Shown here: in pieces, positions 7,544 to 14,806 of the stretch
Position numbering within the stretch: position 1 is the first letter of the stretch
How the letters are laid out: each line of letters opens with the position of its first letter
Assembly (NCBI GenBank): GCA_964575255.1
Contig: CAZNPZ010000026.1
Coordinates: 1-34,209, forward strand
Direction: 5' to 3'
Source of the DNA: JAEZHK01 sp964575255
GTDB taxonomy: Bacteria; Bacillota; Clostridia; Christensenellales; Aristaeellaceae
DNA length: 34,209 nt
Made by a program: the position numbers and the translations under genes
Notes under the pieces: model-generated
Seen by the model: the letters and a program-made list of their open reading frames with translations, nothing else
What the model was told of the DNA's origin: nothing
Databases searched by the model: none

Positions 7544-8116
7544 TTAAACCTTCGCGCGGTCGTCCCGAAGCATCGCGTACAGCGCCACGTCCACGTACCG
7601 TCCCTTGTTGAACAGTCGTCCGCGCAGCGTGCCCTCGAACTTCATGCCTACCTTGCGCATCACCTGGCCTGACGCGGGGTTGTCCAACTCGTGCTGCGCC
7701 TCCACCCGGTGCAGGTGCATGTCCCGAAACGCGAAGTCCAGAATCGCGTTCAACGCCTCGGTCATGATCCCCTGGTTCCAGTAGGCTCTGGACAGAGAAT
7801 ACCCGACTTCAGCGGAATTGTTCTCGCGCTGGTACCACATGAATCCGATGGTGCCGATCAGTTTGCCGCTCGCGATGTGTTCGATGCCCCAGCTGACCGG
7901 CTCACCCAGGCGGTACTTCCGAAGCATGTAACGGATGTAAGCACGTGACTCGTTGACCGATCGGTGGGCGTCCCACAAAACGTGCTTCGCTACCTGCGGG
8001 TCCCGGCTGTACTCAAACATGTCGTCGGCGTCCCGCATCGTGAGCCTTCGGATGTACAGCCGCTCCGTCCGGATGCCCTTCATCCTTCCGAAGATCGATT
8101 CCTCATAAAAGGTCAT
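7544..8116 (-). CDS. GNAT acetyltransferase, RimJ/RimL-like
   Basis: Acetyl-CoA-dependent N-acetyltransferase of 190 aa in the RimJ/RimL/SpeG-like branch. Family signs are ERLYIRRLTMRDADDMFEYSRDPQV near the N-terminus, split here into the strand-helix of the GNAT fold, the acyl-CoA binding loop (RAYWNQGIMTEAL, about 124-136) and the C-terminal NPASGQVMRKVGMKFEGTLR segment, where Asn and the V/GMKFEG turn are typical. Substrate (ribosomal protein, small amine or peptide) cannot be told. The ATG at 8116 is 17 nt after the MocA-type gene and has only a weak ribosome binding site; a later ATG at 8083 would sit directly on its GGAAGG, so the longer form is kept. Confidence 0.87.
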   Translation of the reverse strand: MTFYEESIFGRMKGIRTERLYIRRLTMRDADDMFEYSRDPQVAKHVLWDAHRSVNESRAYIRYMLRKYRLGEPVSWGIEHIASGKLIGTIGFMWYQRENNSAEVGYSLSRAYWNQGIMTEALNAILDFAFRDMHLHRVEAQHELDNPASGQVMRKVGMKFEGTLRGRLFNKGRYVDVALYAMLRDDRAKV

Positions 8117-8133
8117 GCTCTGGCCTCTGACGT

Positions 8134-9171
8134 TCAGATTTGTACCTCCCGGCCCAGCGCGGCCGACTGGTAGATGCCCTCCAGCATACGTTGCATGGTC
8201 ACGCCATGCTCGATGGGTGCGGACGGCGCTTCACCGGTGCGGATGCAGTGGAGGAAGTGGTCGATCTCCACAGCGAACGGGTTGGCCGGAAGCGTGGTCA
8301 GCGTTGCGTCGGACAAATGCCCGGCCTCCTCGCCGTACAGGGTCAAGGGATCCATCGTGATGCCCGCCAGCGTGCCGCACACCTGCGTATAGTCCTGCGG
8401 CGGGGCGTTCAGCGCCCAGCTGACCTCAAACAGAAGGCTCGCGCCGTTCTCAAAGTGGATAACGCCGGCGGCGGAGTCCTCGGTGTCAAACGCGGTCACG
8501 TCGCTGTCCAGCGCGACCCACCGGCTGACGCCCTGCGTCTTGTAATCCCCGATCCGGCTGGAGGTTGAAGCGCTGACGCGCGTGGGGTTGGGGCAGCCCA
8601 TCAGAAACCAAGCGCGGTCGATCGCGTGGATGCCGATGTCGATCACCGGGCCGCCGCCCGACTTTTCAGTATCCGTAAACCAGCCCAGCGGCGTCCCCCT
8701 TCGGCGGATCATCGCGGTCTTGGCGTAGTAGACCTCGCCCAGGCGCCCCTCGTCCAGAAGACGGCGCCCCAACTGATACTCCGGCTTGAAGCGGTTGGGC
8801 AGCGCCATCATGAACGTGACGCCCGACTGCTCCACGGCTTTCTTCATCTCAAGCGCCTGGCTGAGGTTCCAGGCCATCGGCTTTTCGCACAGGATGTGGA
8901 CGCCCTTCTTCGCCGCCGCGATGGCGCAGGGCGCGTGCGAGCGGTTCCACACGCAGATGTCCACCGCGTCCAGTTCTTCCTTTTCCAGAAGCGCTTCGAC
9001 GCTGTCGTAGGCATGGCCGATCGAAAACTTCTCCGCAGCGCCCTGCGCGCGCGCGAGGTTCAGGTCTGCGATGGCCACCAGTTCCACGTCGTCCCGCGCC
9101 GCGTACACCGGAAGGTGCGCGTTTTGCGCGATGTTGCCCGCGCCGAGGATGCCCAGCCGAAGTTTGCCCAT
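8134..9171 (-). CDS. Gfo/Idh/MocA family NAD(P)-dependent oxidoreductase
   Basis: Sugar or inositol-type dehydrogenase, 345 aa, full length for the family. The N-terminal Rossmann fold has GILGAGNIAQNAHLP (residues 7-21), and the family motif CEKPMA lies at about 95-100. The C-terminal alpha/beta domain includes the SGGGPVIDIGIHAIDRA segment, whose Asp and His are the usual catalytic positions. The ATG at 9171 is preferred because the Rossmann strand begins right there; upstream codons in the frame belong to the previous gene. It lies 17 nt behind the GH2-like gene and 17 nt before the GNAT gene, suggesting a small carbohydrate-related operon. Substrate is unknown. Confidence 0.93.
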   Translation of the reverse strand: MGKLRLGILGAGNIAQNAHLPVYAARDDVELVAIADLNLARAQGAAEKFSIGHAYDSVEALLEKEELDAVDICVWNRSHAPCAIAAAKKGVHILCEKPMAWNLSQALEMKKAVEQSGVTFMMALPNRFKPEYQLGRRLLDEGRLGEVYYAKTAMIRRRGTPLGWFTDTEKSGGGPVIDIGIHAIDRAWFLMGCPNPTRVSASTSSRIGDYKTQGVSRWVALDSDVTAFDTEDSAAGVIHFENGASLLFEVSWALNAPPQDYTQVCGTLAGITMDPLTLYGEEAGHLSDATLTTLPANPFAVEIDHFLHCIRTGEAPSAPIEHGVTMQRMLEGIYQSAALGREVQI

Positions 9172-9188
9172 GTCGTTCAACCGCTTTC

Positions 9189-10976
9189 TCACAGGATTTG
9201 GCCGTTCAGGGATTCGATGTCCTCCGGGGCGATTCCTGCCTCGAGCGTAACCTTTTCGCCGGGCAGCAGCGCGCCGTAGAACGATCCCGCGTATACGCCG
9301 AGCGCCGCCGTTTGGCCAGTGACGCAGAGTTCCCCATTTTGAACCCGAAGCTCCGCCCGGGGCGGGTTCAAAAGCGCGCCGCGCTCCGGCGCGCCGGATC
9401 TCGCGAGGCACAGAACCTGATCGATCCGCTTTGTCATCCCGCCTTCCGAAAGTTCCGTGCGCGCGACGACGATTCCCTCTTCCGGGAGGCTCACCCGCAG
9501 TTCACCCAGCGCCGCGGTTTCGCCGGTCAGCGCCGTAAAGCTGGTGGACGCAAGCAGCTTCCCGTCCAGCGAATGGACGCTCGCGGTGACGGTCACCGGC
9601 CGCTTCGCCCGGCTTTCGGAGAAAATCCAGACTTTGAGAGGCGATGGAGCGCGAAACGCCTCCGGAAGCTCGAACGCTGCACAGTCGCCCCACGCCTGCC
9701 GGAGCGCCTCGTACGCCGGGCGCTTTTTGCCTGAGTGCTCGATCAGCGAAGGACTCGCCAGCATTGGCGCGTCTTCCGTGGCGATCACCGCAAACTCGCG
9801 GCCTTCCCGCCGGGCAGTCAGCGCCTTTGCCCGGATCGTCTCCGCCTGTACGAAGCGGCTGAGACGGGCGTATCGAGCCGCGTCGCCCAGCACATTCGCA
9901 CCGTAGTACGCTTCCAATACCTGCGGATTTGGGCAGGGGCTGCCCATCGCATGCCAGACGGGCGTGCCCGGTGGCCAGTACCGCTCGCCGCCCGCAAGCC
10001 GTTCCAGTTCGCGTCTGCGCGCCAGCGCGATGAAGTCGTCGTGATAATCCATCTCGCCTGCGTCTTCTAATCCATCGGAGGCCAGAAGCCCTTCGGACAG
10101 GAATGAAAGCAGAATCAGCGCGTTTTTCCGCTCGATGAACTGGAAAGACACCGAATCCGCACCCATGTTCCGAAGCGAACGTATCATTTCCCGGTCGCCC
10201 CACTTCACCCCGCCCGAAACCACCGAGATACGCTTCGGCCTGGGTGGATCCATCGCGACGTTGAGAAGAACCGAATCACAGCCGACGCCCGATCGCTCGA
10301 CCGTCAGCCGGACGGTGTAGTACTGTTCGCCGTCCCACTTCACCGGCGCGGGCAGTTTCAGCGCGTGCTCGATGCGCGCATCCGCCGCCTTGAGGCGCTC
10401 GAAAACCTCGCTGGTCAGCGCCATCTCGCCGTCCAGCGACACCTGATACCGGAACAGGAACCGCCCCGCGGTGTGGGCGGTGAGGTCGCTCACGACGCGG
10501 ATGACGCCGTCCGACGCGGTCGCCCGCACCCGCCGCAGTTCCACATAATTCGTTTGCCTGAGCCACACCGGCCCCAGAATGCCGCGCGGGATGGCACCTG
10601 AACGCCCCGCATCGAATTTCACGATGAGGCGATTCTTTTCAGGCACAGCGAAACCGGTGATGTCGACCATCAGTTCACCGGAATCAAAGTGCGTCAGCGT
10701 ATGGCCATTCAGCGATACCTCACCCTTGCCCGACAGCATCTCAAAGCGCAGTGTGGCTCGCTCATCCTCGTCATCAGGGCAGTCGAATTCCAACGCGTAG
10801 ACCCAAGCCTGGCTCTCAACCCACCTGTCATGAAGCGCGTCCAGCCCAACGGGTTCTCGCCTCAGAATCCCCTGCTCGCGCAGCGCCGTCTCGACATTCT
10901 GCAATACGGGCATCAGAAACGGCGGCCATACGCCGCAGGAGAGTGTCCAGCCATTGTCCAGCCGCTTCGTCGCCAT
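9189..10976 (-). CDS. GH2/beta-mannosidase-like protein lacking recognisable catalytic motifs
   Basis: A 595-aa protein that reads like a shortened GH2 beta-mannosidase. Residues about 1-165 form the sugar-binding jelly roll (SGKGEVSLNGHTL, then AIPRGILGPVWL), about 170-250 an Ig-like domain (PAPVKWDGEQYYTVRLTV) and about 255-440 a reduced TIM-barrel. The late-barrel signature survives (FVQAETIRAKALTARREG, then a KKRPAYEALRQAW stretch), and about 450-595 is a beta-rich tail. The GNNE-type acid/base motif and the SEFG-type nucleophile motif of the family are not seen, and the space for them is too short. The frame is intact, so it is kept as a gene; a non-catalytic carbohydrate-binding role is possible. 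Start at 10976 follows the Nudix stop by 1 nt with no clear ribosome binding site, implying coupling. Confidence 0.7.
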   Translation of the reverse strand: MATKRLDNGWTLSCGVWPPFLMPVLQNVETALREQGILRREPVGLDALHDRWVESQAWVYALEFDCPDDEDERATLRFEMLSGKGEVSLNGHTLTHFDSGELMVDITGFAVPEKNRLIVKFDAGRSGAIPRGILGPVWLRQTNYVELRRVRATASDGVIRVVSDLTAHTAGRFLFRYQVSLDGEMALTSEVFERLKAADARIEHALKLPAPVKWDGEQYYTVRLTVERSGVGCDSVLLNVAMDPPRPKRISVVSGGVKWGDREMIRSLRNMGADSVSFQFIERKNALILLSFLSEGLLASDGLEDAGEMDYHDDFIALARRRELERLAGGERYWPPGTPVWHAMGSPCPNPQVLEAYYGANVLGDAARYARLSRFVQAETIRAKALTARREGREFAVIATEDAPMLASPSLIEHSGKKRPAYEALRQAWGDCAAFELPEAFRAPSPLKVWIFSESRAKRPVTVTASVHSLDGKLLASTSFTALTGETAALGELRVSLPEEGIVVARTELSEGGMTKRIDQVLCLARSGAPERGALLNPPRAELRVQNGELCVTGQTAALGVYAGSFYGALLPGEKVTLEAGIAPEDIESLNGQIL

Positions 10977-10977
10977 T

Positions 10978-11541
10978 TTAAAGTATACCCATTTCTTTCA
11001 GAATCGGCTCGGCCAGAAGCATCGCGCAGATGGTCTTCGCGTCCTGAACCTCGCCTGCGCGGATGCTTTCGATCAGCGTCTTCGCTTCAATGAATTCCAA
11101 GTGCAGGAACTCGTCCTCGTCGGGCTGGCTGTCCCCATGGGAGAGACCGGTGGCCAGGTACAGGCCAATCACCTCGTCCGAAAAGCCGGGCGTGGTCAGG
11201 ATATCCGCGAGATGCCGAAAGGACGCCGCCGTCAGGCCGGTTTCCTCTTTCAGTTCGCGTTTCGCGGTCTCCAGTTTGTCCGCGCCGAACGCGTCCAGCT
11301 TCCCCGCCGGGATTTCGAGCAGCACACGCCCGAACGCGTGCCGCCACTGCTTTACCGCCGCCACGCGGCCCCTGTCGTCCACCGCCACGACCGCCGCCGC
11401 GCCCACATGCCGTACGACCTCGCGCGTCGACGTTTTCCCATTGGGCAGTTCCACCGTCGCCCGCTCCAGATGAACGACGTGTCCATCGAAAAGCTTCTCA
11501 ACCCGAATCTCTTTTTCCGTCAAAAGTTCCTCATGCGCCAT
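10978..11541 (-). CDS. Nudix hydrolase, ADP-ribose pyrophosphatase-like
   Basis: Hydrolyses nucleoside diphosphates linked to another moiety, most likely ADP-ribose (NudF/YqkG-like), in the cytoplasm; 187 aa. The Nudix box starts at the PAGKLDA turn (about 78-84) and ends in RELKEETGL (about 95-103), with the REUxEExGU core intact. The first conserved glutamate of the box is replaced by alanine (GADKLETA where relatives read GEDPLECA), and there is a two-residue insertion before it. The ATG at 11541 is favoured because GGAGG lies 8 nt upstream; an upstream in-frame ATG at 11556 has no such site. It is the first gene of a minus-strand operon driven by the promoter at 11565-11593. Confidence 0.88.
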   Translation of the reverse strand: MAHEELLTEKEIRVEKLFDGHVVHLERATVELPNGKTSTREVVRHVGAAAVVAVDDRGRVAAVKQWRHAFGRVLLEIPAGKLDAFGADKLETAKRELKEETGLTAASFRHLADILTTPGFSDEVIGLYLATGLSHGDSQPDEDEFLHLEFIEAKTLIESIRAGEVQDAKTICAMLLAEPILKEMGIL

Positions 11542-11564
11542 GAATGAATCCTCCATACGCCTCC

Positions 11565-11593
11565 ATTATACACCAGACGCGGGAGAATCTCAA
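11565..11593 (-). promoter_or_regulatory. SigA-type promoter for the Nudix-GH2-MocA-GNAT operon
   Basis: On the minus strand a -35 TTGAGA (11588-11593) is followed by a 17-nt spacer and a consensus -10 TATAAT (11565-11570), about 24 nt before the Nudix start at 11541. It is one of the best promoter matches in the window and is arranged back to back with a plus-strand promoter about 45 nt away. Confidence 0.8.
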
Positions 11594-11615
11594 TCCGGCG
11601 CCGTGGAATTGGGGC

Positions 11616-11644
11616 TGGATATTGCTCGGAAAATGGTGTATAAT
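11616..11644 (+). promoter_or_regulatory. Promoter for the P-loop/threonine synthase operon
   Basis: A consensus -10 TATAAT (11639-11644) lies 17 nt after TGGATA (11616-11621), a 4 of 6 match to the -35. The first start codon follows at 11680. Together with the minus-strand promoter at 11565-11593 it forms a compact divergent promoter region. Confidence 0.65.
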
Positions 11645-11679
11645 GCCGATACGATACTTCTTTTTCGGGAGGGATGGCC

Positions 11680-12102
11680 ATGATTCAGGTGGTCCTGGGC
11701 AAGCGCGGAAGCGGCAAAAGCAAGCGGCTGATCGACCTGGCGAACGAAGCGCTCAAGACCGAGCACGGCCTTGTCGTGTTTGTTGACGACGATAAAAACA
11801 ACATGTACGATCTGCGCCACGAAGTCCGGCTGGTGGACGCCAGCGAATTCGCGCTGGGCGAATACCGCTCCGCGTCCTGGTTCTACGGCCTGCTGGGCGG
11901 CATGCTGGCGATCAACTTCGACATCTCGCTGGTGTTCGTCGACGCCTTTATGAAACTGGTCAACTGCACCGATCCGAAGCTCCTGGAGCCCCTGTTCAAC
12001 CAGATGGAGTCCCTCTCCCGCGACCACAACGTCAATTTTGTGCTGGGCGTCAGCGGCGATCCGGAACTGTTGCCGGAATTCATTACGCGGTACGCGGTCT
12101 GA
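11680..12102 (+). CDS. Small P-loop NTPase, function unknown
   Basis: A 140-aa protein with a Walker A loop close to the N-terminus (VLGKRGSGKSKRL, about residues 5-17) and a Walker B-like strand ending in acid (DISLVFVDAF, about 85-94). This is about half the length of typical P-loop enzymes. The fold resembles a minimal RecA or kinase-like core, with the N-terminal strand reading like zonula/Zot-type or AAA proteins. I do not recognise a named family. Start at ATG 11680 is chosen over ATG 11674 because the GGGAGGG site (11667-11673) would touch the latter. It leads the operon with threonine synthase 12 nt downstream; no functional link between the two is evident. Confidence 0.75.
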   Translation: MIQVVLGKRGSGKSKRLIDLANEALKTEHGLVVFVDDDKNNMYDLRHEVRLVDASEFALGEYRSASWFYGLLGGMLAINFDISLVFVDAFMKLVNCTDPKLLEPLFNQMESLSRDHNVNFVLGVSGDPELLPEFITRYAV

Positions 12103-12114
12103 GGAGAAATTCCC

Positions 12115-13611
12115 ATGCGATACACTTCCACCCGCGACCGGCGCGTGTCCATCGACGCCGCGGGCGCGATTGTCAAAGGCATTTCGGACGACGGCGGCCT
12201 GTTTGTCCCCGAAGAAATCCCGTCCCTTCCGCTGGACGCGATCCGCGCGATGGTCGGGATTCCCTATGCCGAGGTGGCTGCCCGCGTCATGGCCGGGTGG
12301 CTGCGCGGATTCTCGTTTGACGAACTCAACCAGATGACCGCGGCGGCCTATCGTTCGTTCGATACGCCGGGCGTTGCCCCGGTCGTGTCACTGTCCGGCG
12401 GCCGCCACATTCTGGAGCTGTTCCACGGCCCAACGCTCGCGTTCAAGGACGTCGCGCTGCAGATTCTGCCCCGCTTCATGGCCGCGTCCGCGAAAAAGAC
12501 CGGCGAAACGCGGGAGCTTGTGATCCTGGTGGCCACCTCCGGCGACACCGGGAAGGCCGCGCTGGCGGGGTTTGCGAACGTGCCGGGGGTGCGCATTGTG
12601 GTGTTCTACCCCGACGGCGGCGTATCGGAGGCACAGCGGCTTCAGATGGTCACGCAGGAGGGCGATAACACCTGCGTGATCGCCGTCCGGGGCAATTTTG
12701 ACGACGCGCAGACCGGCGTCAAGCGCATGTTCGCAAGCGCCCCGCTCCGGGAACTTCTGTCCAAGCGCGGGATGGCGTTCAGTTCCGCGAACTCAATCAA
12801 CCTGGGCCGCCTCGTGCCGCAGATTGCCTATTATTTCTGGGCGTACGCCCGACTGGTCTCAAGCCGCCAACTCGCGTTTGGCCGCGCCATCAACGTATGC
12901 GTGCCCACAGGCAATTTTGGAAACATCCTGGCCGCCTGGTACGCCAAAGAGATGGGGCTTCCGGTCCGGCGGCTGATCTGCGCGTCCAACCAGAACAACA
13001 TTCTGGCGGATTTTATTCAGACCGGCGCTTACGACCGCAATCGGCCGTTCTACCAGACCACGTCGCCGTCGATGGATATCCTCATATCGTCCAATTTGGA
13101 AAGGCTCCTGTTTGAACTCTGCGGCCGCGATTCGAACGAAATCTGCGCGATGATGGCCAACCTCGCCAAATCCGGCCGCTACGCGATGCCCGTGGCTGCG
13201 CACGCAAAGCTCAAGTCGTTCATGAGCGGCGGCTGGGCGGACGAGGAACAGGTTGCAAAGCAGATCGCGTTCACGTTCCTGCAGGATAAGTATCTGGCCG
13301 ACCCGCACACGGCGGTGGCGCTCCACGTACACGCGAACTACGTGGAGGAAACCGGTGACAGGACGCCCACCGTGATCGCGTCGACGGCCAGCCCCTATAA
13401 ATTCGGCAAATCCGTCGCGGCGGCGCTGTTCGGCGCGGACGCGGACGAACTGGACGACTTCGCCTGCTGCGACAAGCTCGCGCAGGCGTCCGGCGGCGAG
13501 GTACCCGACGCGATCGCGCAACTTCGCAAAAAGCCCGTGCTGCACACGGTCGTCTGCGAAAAGGACGGCATGCAGACCGCGCTGATCGCCGCGCTCACCC
13601 CCGCCACATAA
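12115..13611 (+). CDS. thrC: Threonine synthase
   Basis: PLP-dependent lyase converting O-phosphohomoserine to threonine, last step of threonine biosynthesis. The 498-aa length and N-terminus (YTSTRDRR, then ISDDGGLFVPEE) match the long ThrC class found in many Clostridia, Proteobacteria and fungi. The PLP lysine is Lys111 in GPTLAFKDVA. The SGDTGKAAL loop (about 142-150) binds the cofactor phosphate region, and VPTGNFGN (about 264-271) is the second conserved loop. A GAGGAGAA site upstream supports the ATG. No homoserine dehydrogenase or kinase genes are next to it. It is followed 11 nt later by the isomerase gene. Confidence 0.96.
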   Translation: MRYTSTRDRRVSIDAAGAIVKGISDDGGLFVPEEIPSLPLDAIRAMVGIPYAEVAARVMAGWLRGFSFDELNQMTAAAYRSFDTPGVAPVVSLSGGRHILELFHGPTLAFKDVALQILPRFMAASAKKTGETRELVILVATSGDTGKAALAGFANVPGVRIVVFYPDGGVSEAQRLQMVTQEGDNTCVIAVRGNFDDAQTGVKRMFASAPLRELLSKRGMAFSSANSINLGRLVPQIAYYFWAYARLVSSRQLAFGRAINVCVPTGNFGNILAAWYAKEMGLPVRRLICASNQNNILADFIQTGAYDRNRPFYQTTSPSMDILISSNLERLLFELCGRDSNEICAMMANLAKSGRYAMPVAAHAKLKSFMSGGWADEEQVAKQIAFTFLQDKYLADPHTAVALHVHANYVEETGDRTPTVIASTASPYKFGKSVAAALFGADADELDDFACCDKLAQASGGEVPDAIAQLRKKPVLHTVVCEKDGMQTALIAALTPAT

Positions 13612-13622
13612 GGAGGACGTTC

Positions 13623-14384
13623 ATGAAGACGAAACTCGCCTGCCAACTGTACTCAGTACACAAATCCATCGACCAGGACGCCGCCAAAGCCGTGCGCGCC
13701 GCCGCAACCCTCGGCTTCGAGGGGTTCGAGTTCTACGGGAACGGAATGTGGGACGCGGACTTTGTGAAGGCCGCGCTCAAAGACACCGGCCTTCAGATCG
13801 CAGGCTGGCACGTGGCGGTCGACCGCCTGAAAGGGGACGAACTGGAACGGTCTTTGGACTTTCAGGCCGGAATTGGAAACCGCAATATCGTCGTGCCTTG
13901 GCTGCCGGTCGACATGCGAGACTCGGAGGACGCCTGGAAGCGCACCGCGGATTTCTTCAATGGAATCTACGACGCGGTCGCCTCGCGCGGCATGACGCTG
14001 GGCTACCACAACCACGACTTTGAGTTTCAGACGATGAACGCGGCGGGCGAGACCGGCTGGGATCTGTTCGCCAGGCTCACGCGCCCCGAAATCGTGCTGC
14101 AATTGGACAACGGCAACGCGATGGCGGGCGGCGCCGACCCGGTACAGGTACTTCGCGCCCACGCCGGCCGAGGCAAAACGCTGCACCTGAAGCCGTATTC
14201 CCGTACTGCCGGGTACGACTGCATGGTCGGTCAGGATGACCTGCCCTGGCGCGACTTCTTCGCCGAGGCGGAGAAACAGGGCGCGACCGAGTGGTACATC
14301 GCCGAATTTGAATCCGACGCCTTCGGAAGCGACGTGGAAGGCCTCAGGATCATGCGCGAGGCGTTCCGGGAGTACGCTCTGTGA
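13623..14384 (+). CDS. Sugar phosphate isomerase/epimerase (xylose isomerase-like TIM barrel)
   Basis: A 253-aa member of the AP-endonuclease-2/xylose isomerase-like barrel family (IolE/IolI/Hyi-type). Opening strand KLACQLYSVH, the metal-site segments GYHNHDFEF (about 122-130), LQLDNGNA (about 160-167), LHLKPYS (about 184-190) and a late IAEFES (about 226-231) give the His/Glu/Asp ligands of a divalent metal centre. Members isomerise or epimerise small sugars or inositol derivatives; the substrate is not determined. It has a TAAGGAGG site starting at the stop of thrC. The MocA-type dehydrogenase at 8134-9171 belongs to the sort of pathway in which such isomerases act, but they are in separate transcripts. 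Confidence 0.9.
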   Translation: MKTKLACQLYSVHKSIDQDAAKAVRAAATLGFEGFEFYGNGMWDADFVKAALKDTGLQIAGWHVAVDRLKGDELERSLDFQAGIGNRNIVVPWLPVDMRDSEDAWKRTADFFNGIYDAVASRGMTLGYHNHDFEFQTMNAAGETGWDLFARLTRPEIVLQLDNGNAMAGGADPVQVLRAHAGRGKTLHLKPYSRTAGYDCMVGQDDLPWRDFFAEAEKQGATEWYIAEFESDAFGSDVEGLRIMREAFREYAL

Positions 14385-14731
14385 AAAGCAAGAAAAAACT
14401 CATCATACTGGGGCTGACCGTGCTGGCACTGGTTCTGCTGGGGTTCGTCGCGTCCAGTTGGATCGGGCAAATGCTGATCGGCAGCGTCAACCAGCTTCAG
14501 GTAGCGGGTGAAGCGCCGCTGCCCACCGAGGAGATCTGGGTTGCGCCGACGATGGCCCCGGAGACGGACTTCACCGAAGAGGAAACCCAAGGGCTGGACA
14601 GCATGCCAGACGCCGAACCCGCGCCCACCGAGGACGCGGACGGTTCCGCCCCGATCCTCGAATCGCCAGAACAGCTGGCGGGCACCGCGGATCAGAGCTC
14701 CATCGTGGACACAAACCCCGGTGATGACTGA
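14381..14731 (+). CDS. Small single-pass membrane protein with acidic extracytoplasmic tail
   Basis: Unrecognised 116-aa protein starting at a GTG that overlaps the stop of the isomerase gene by 4 nt (GTGA), a sign of translational coupling. Residues 1-6 are basic (MKSKKK), about 7-31 form a transmembrane helix (LIILGLTVLALVLLGFVASSW), and the remaining part is rich in Asp, Glu, Pro and Thr with no cysteine. No lipobox is present, so it is likely an anchored protein with a disordered outer tail. It is the last gene before the terminator at 14743. Confidence 0.7.
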   Translation: MKSKKKLIILGLTVLALVLLGFVASSWIGQMLIGSVNQLQVAGEAPLPTEEIWVAPTMAPETDFTEEETQGLDSMPDAEPAPTEDADGSAPILESPEQLAGTADQSSIVDTNPGDD

Positions 14732-14742
14732 TCGACAAAAGA

Positions 14743-14784
14743 ATGGCCGCTCGCGTGAATCACACGGCGGTCATTTCCTTTGTT
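14743..14784. terminator. Bidirectional terminator between convergent genes
   Basis: Arms ATGGCCGC (14743-14750) and GCGGTCAT (14767-14774) pair, with one G-U, around a nested CGTG/CACG stem. On the plus strand it is followed by TTTCCTTTGTT; on the minus strand by TTCTTTTGTC. It sits between a plus operon ending at 14731 and a minus gene ending at 14807, so it can stop both. Confidence 0.8.
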
Positions 14785-14806
14785 CAGAGGTTCAAAGGGT
14801 GGTTCA

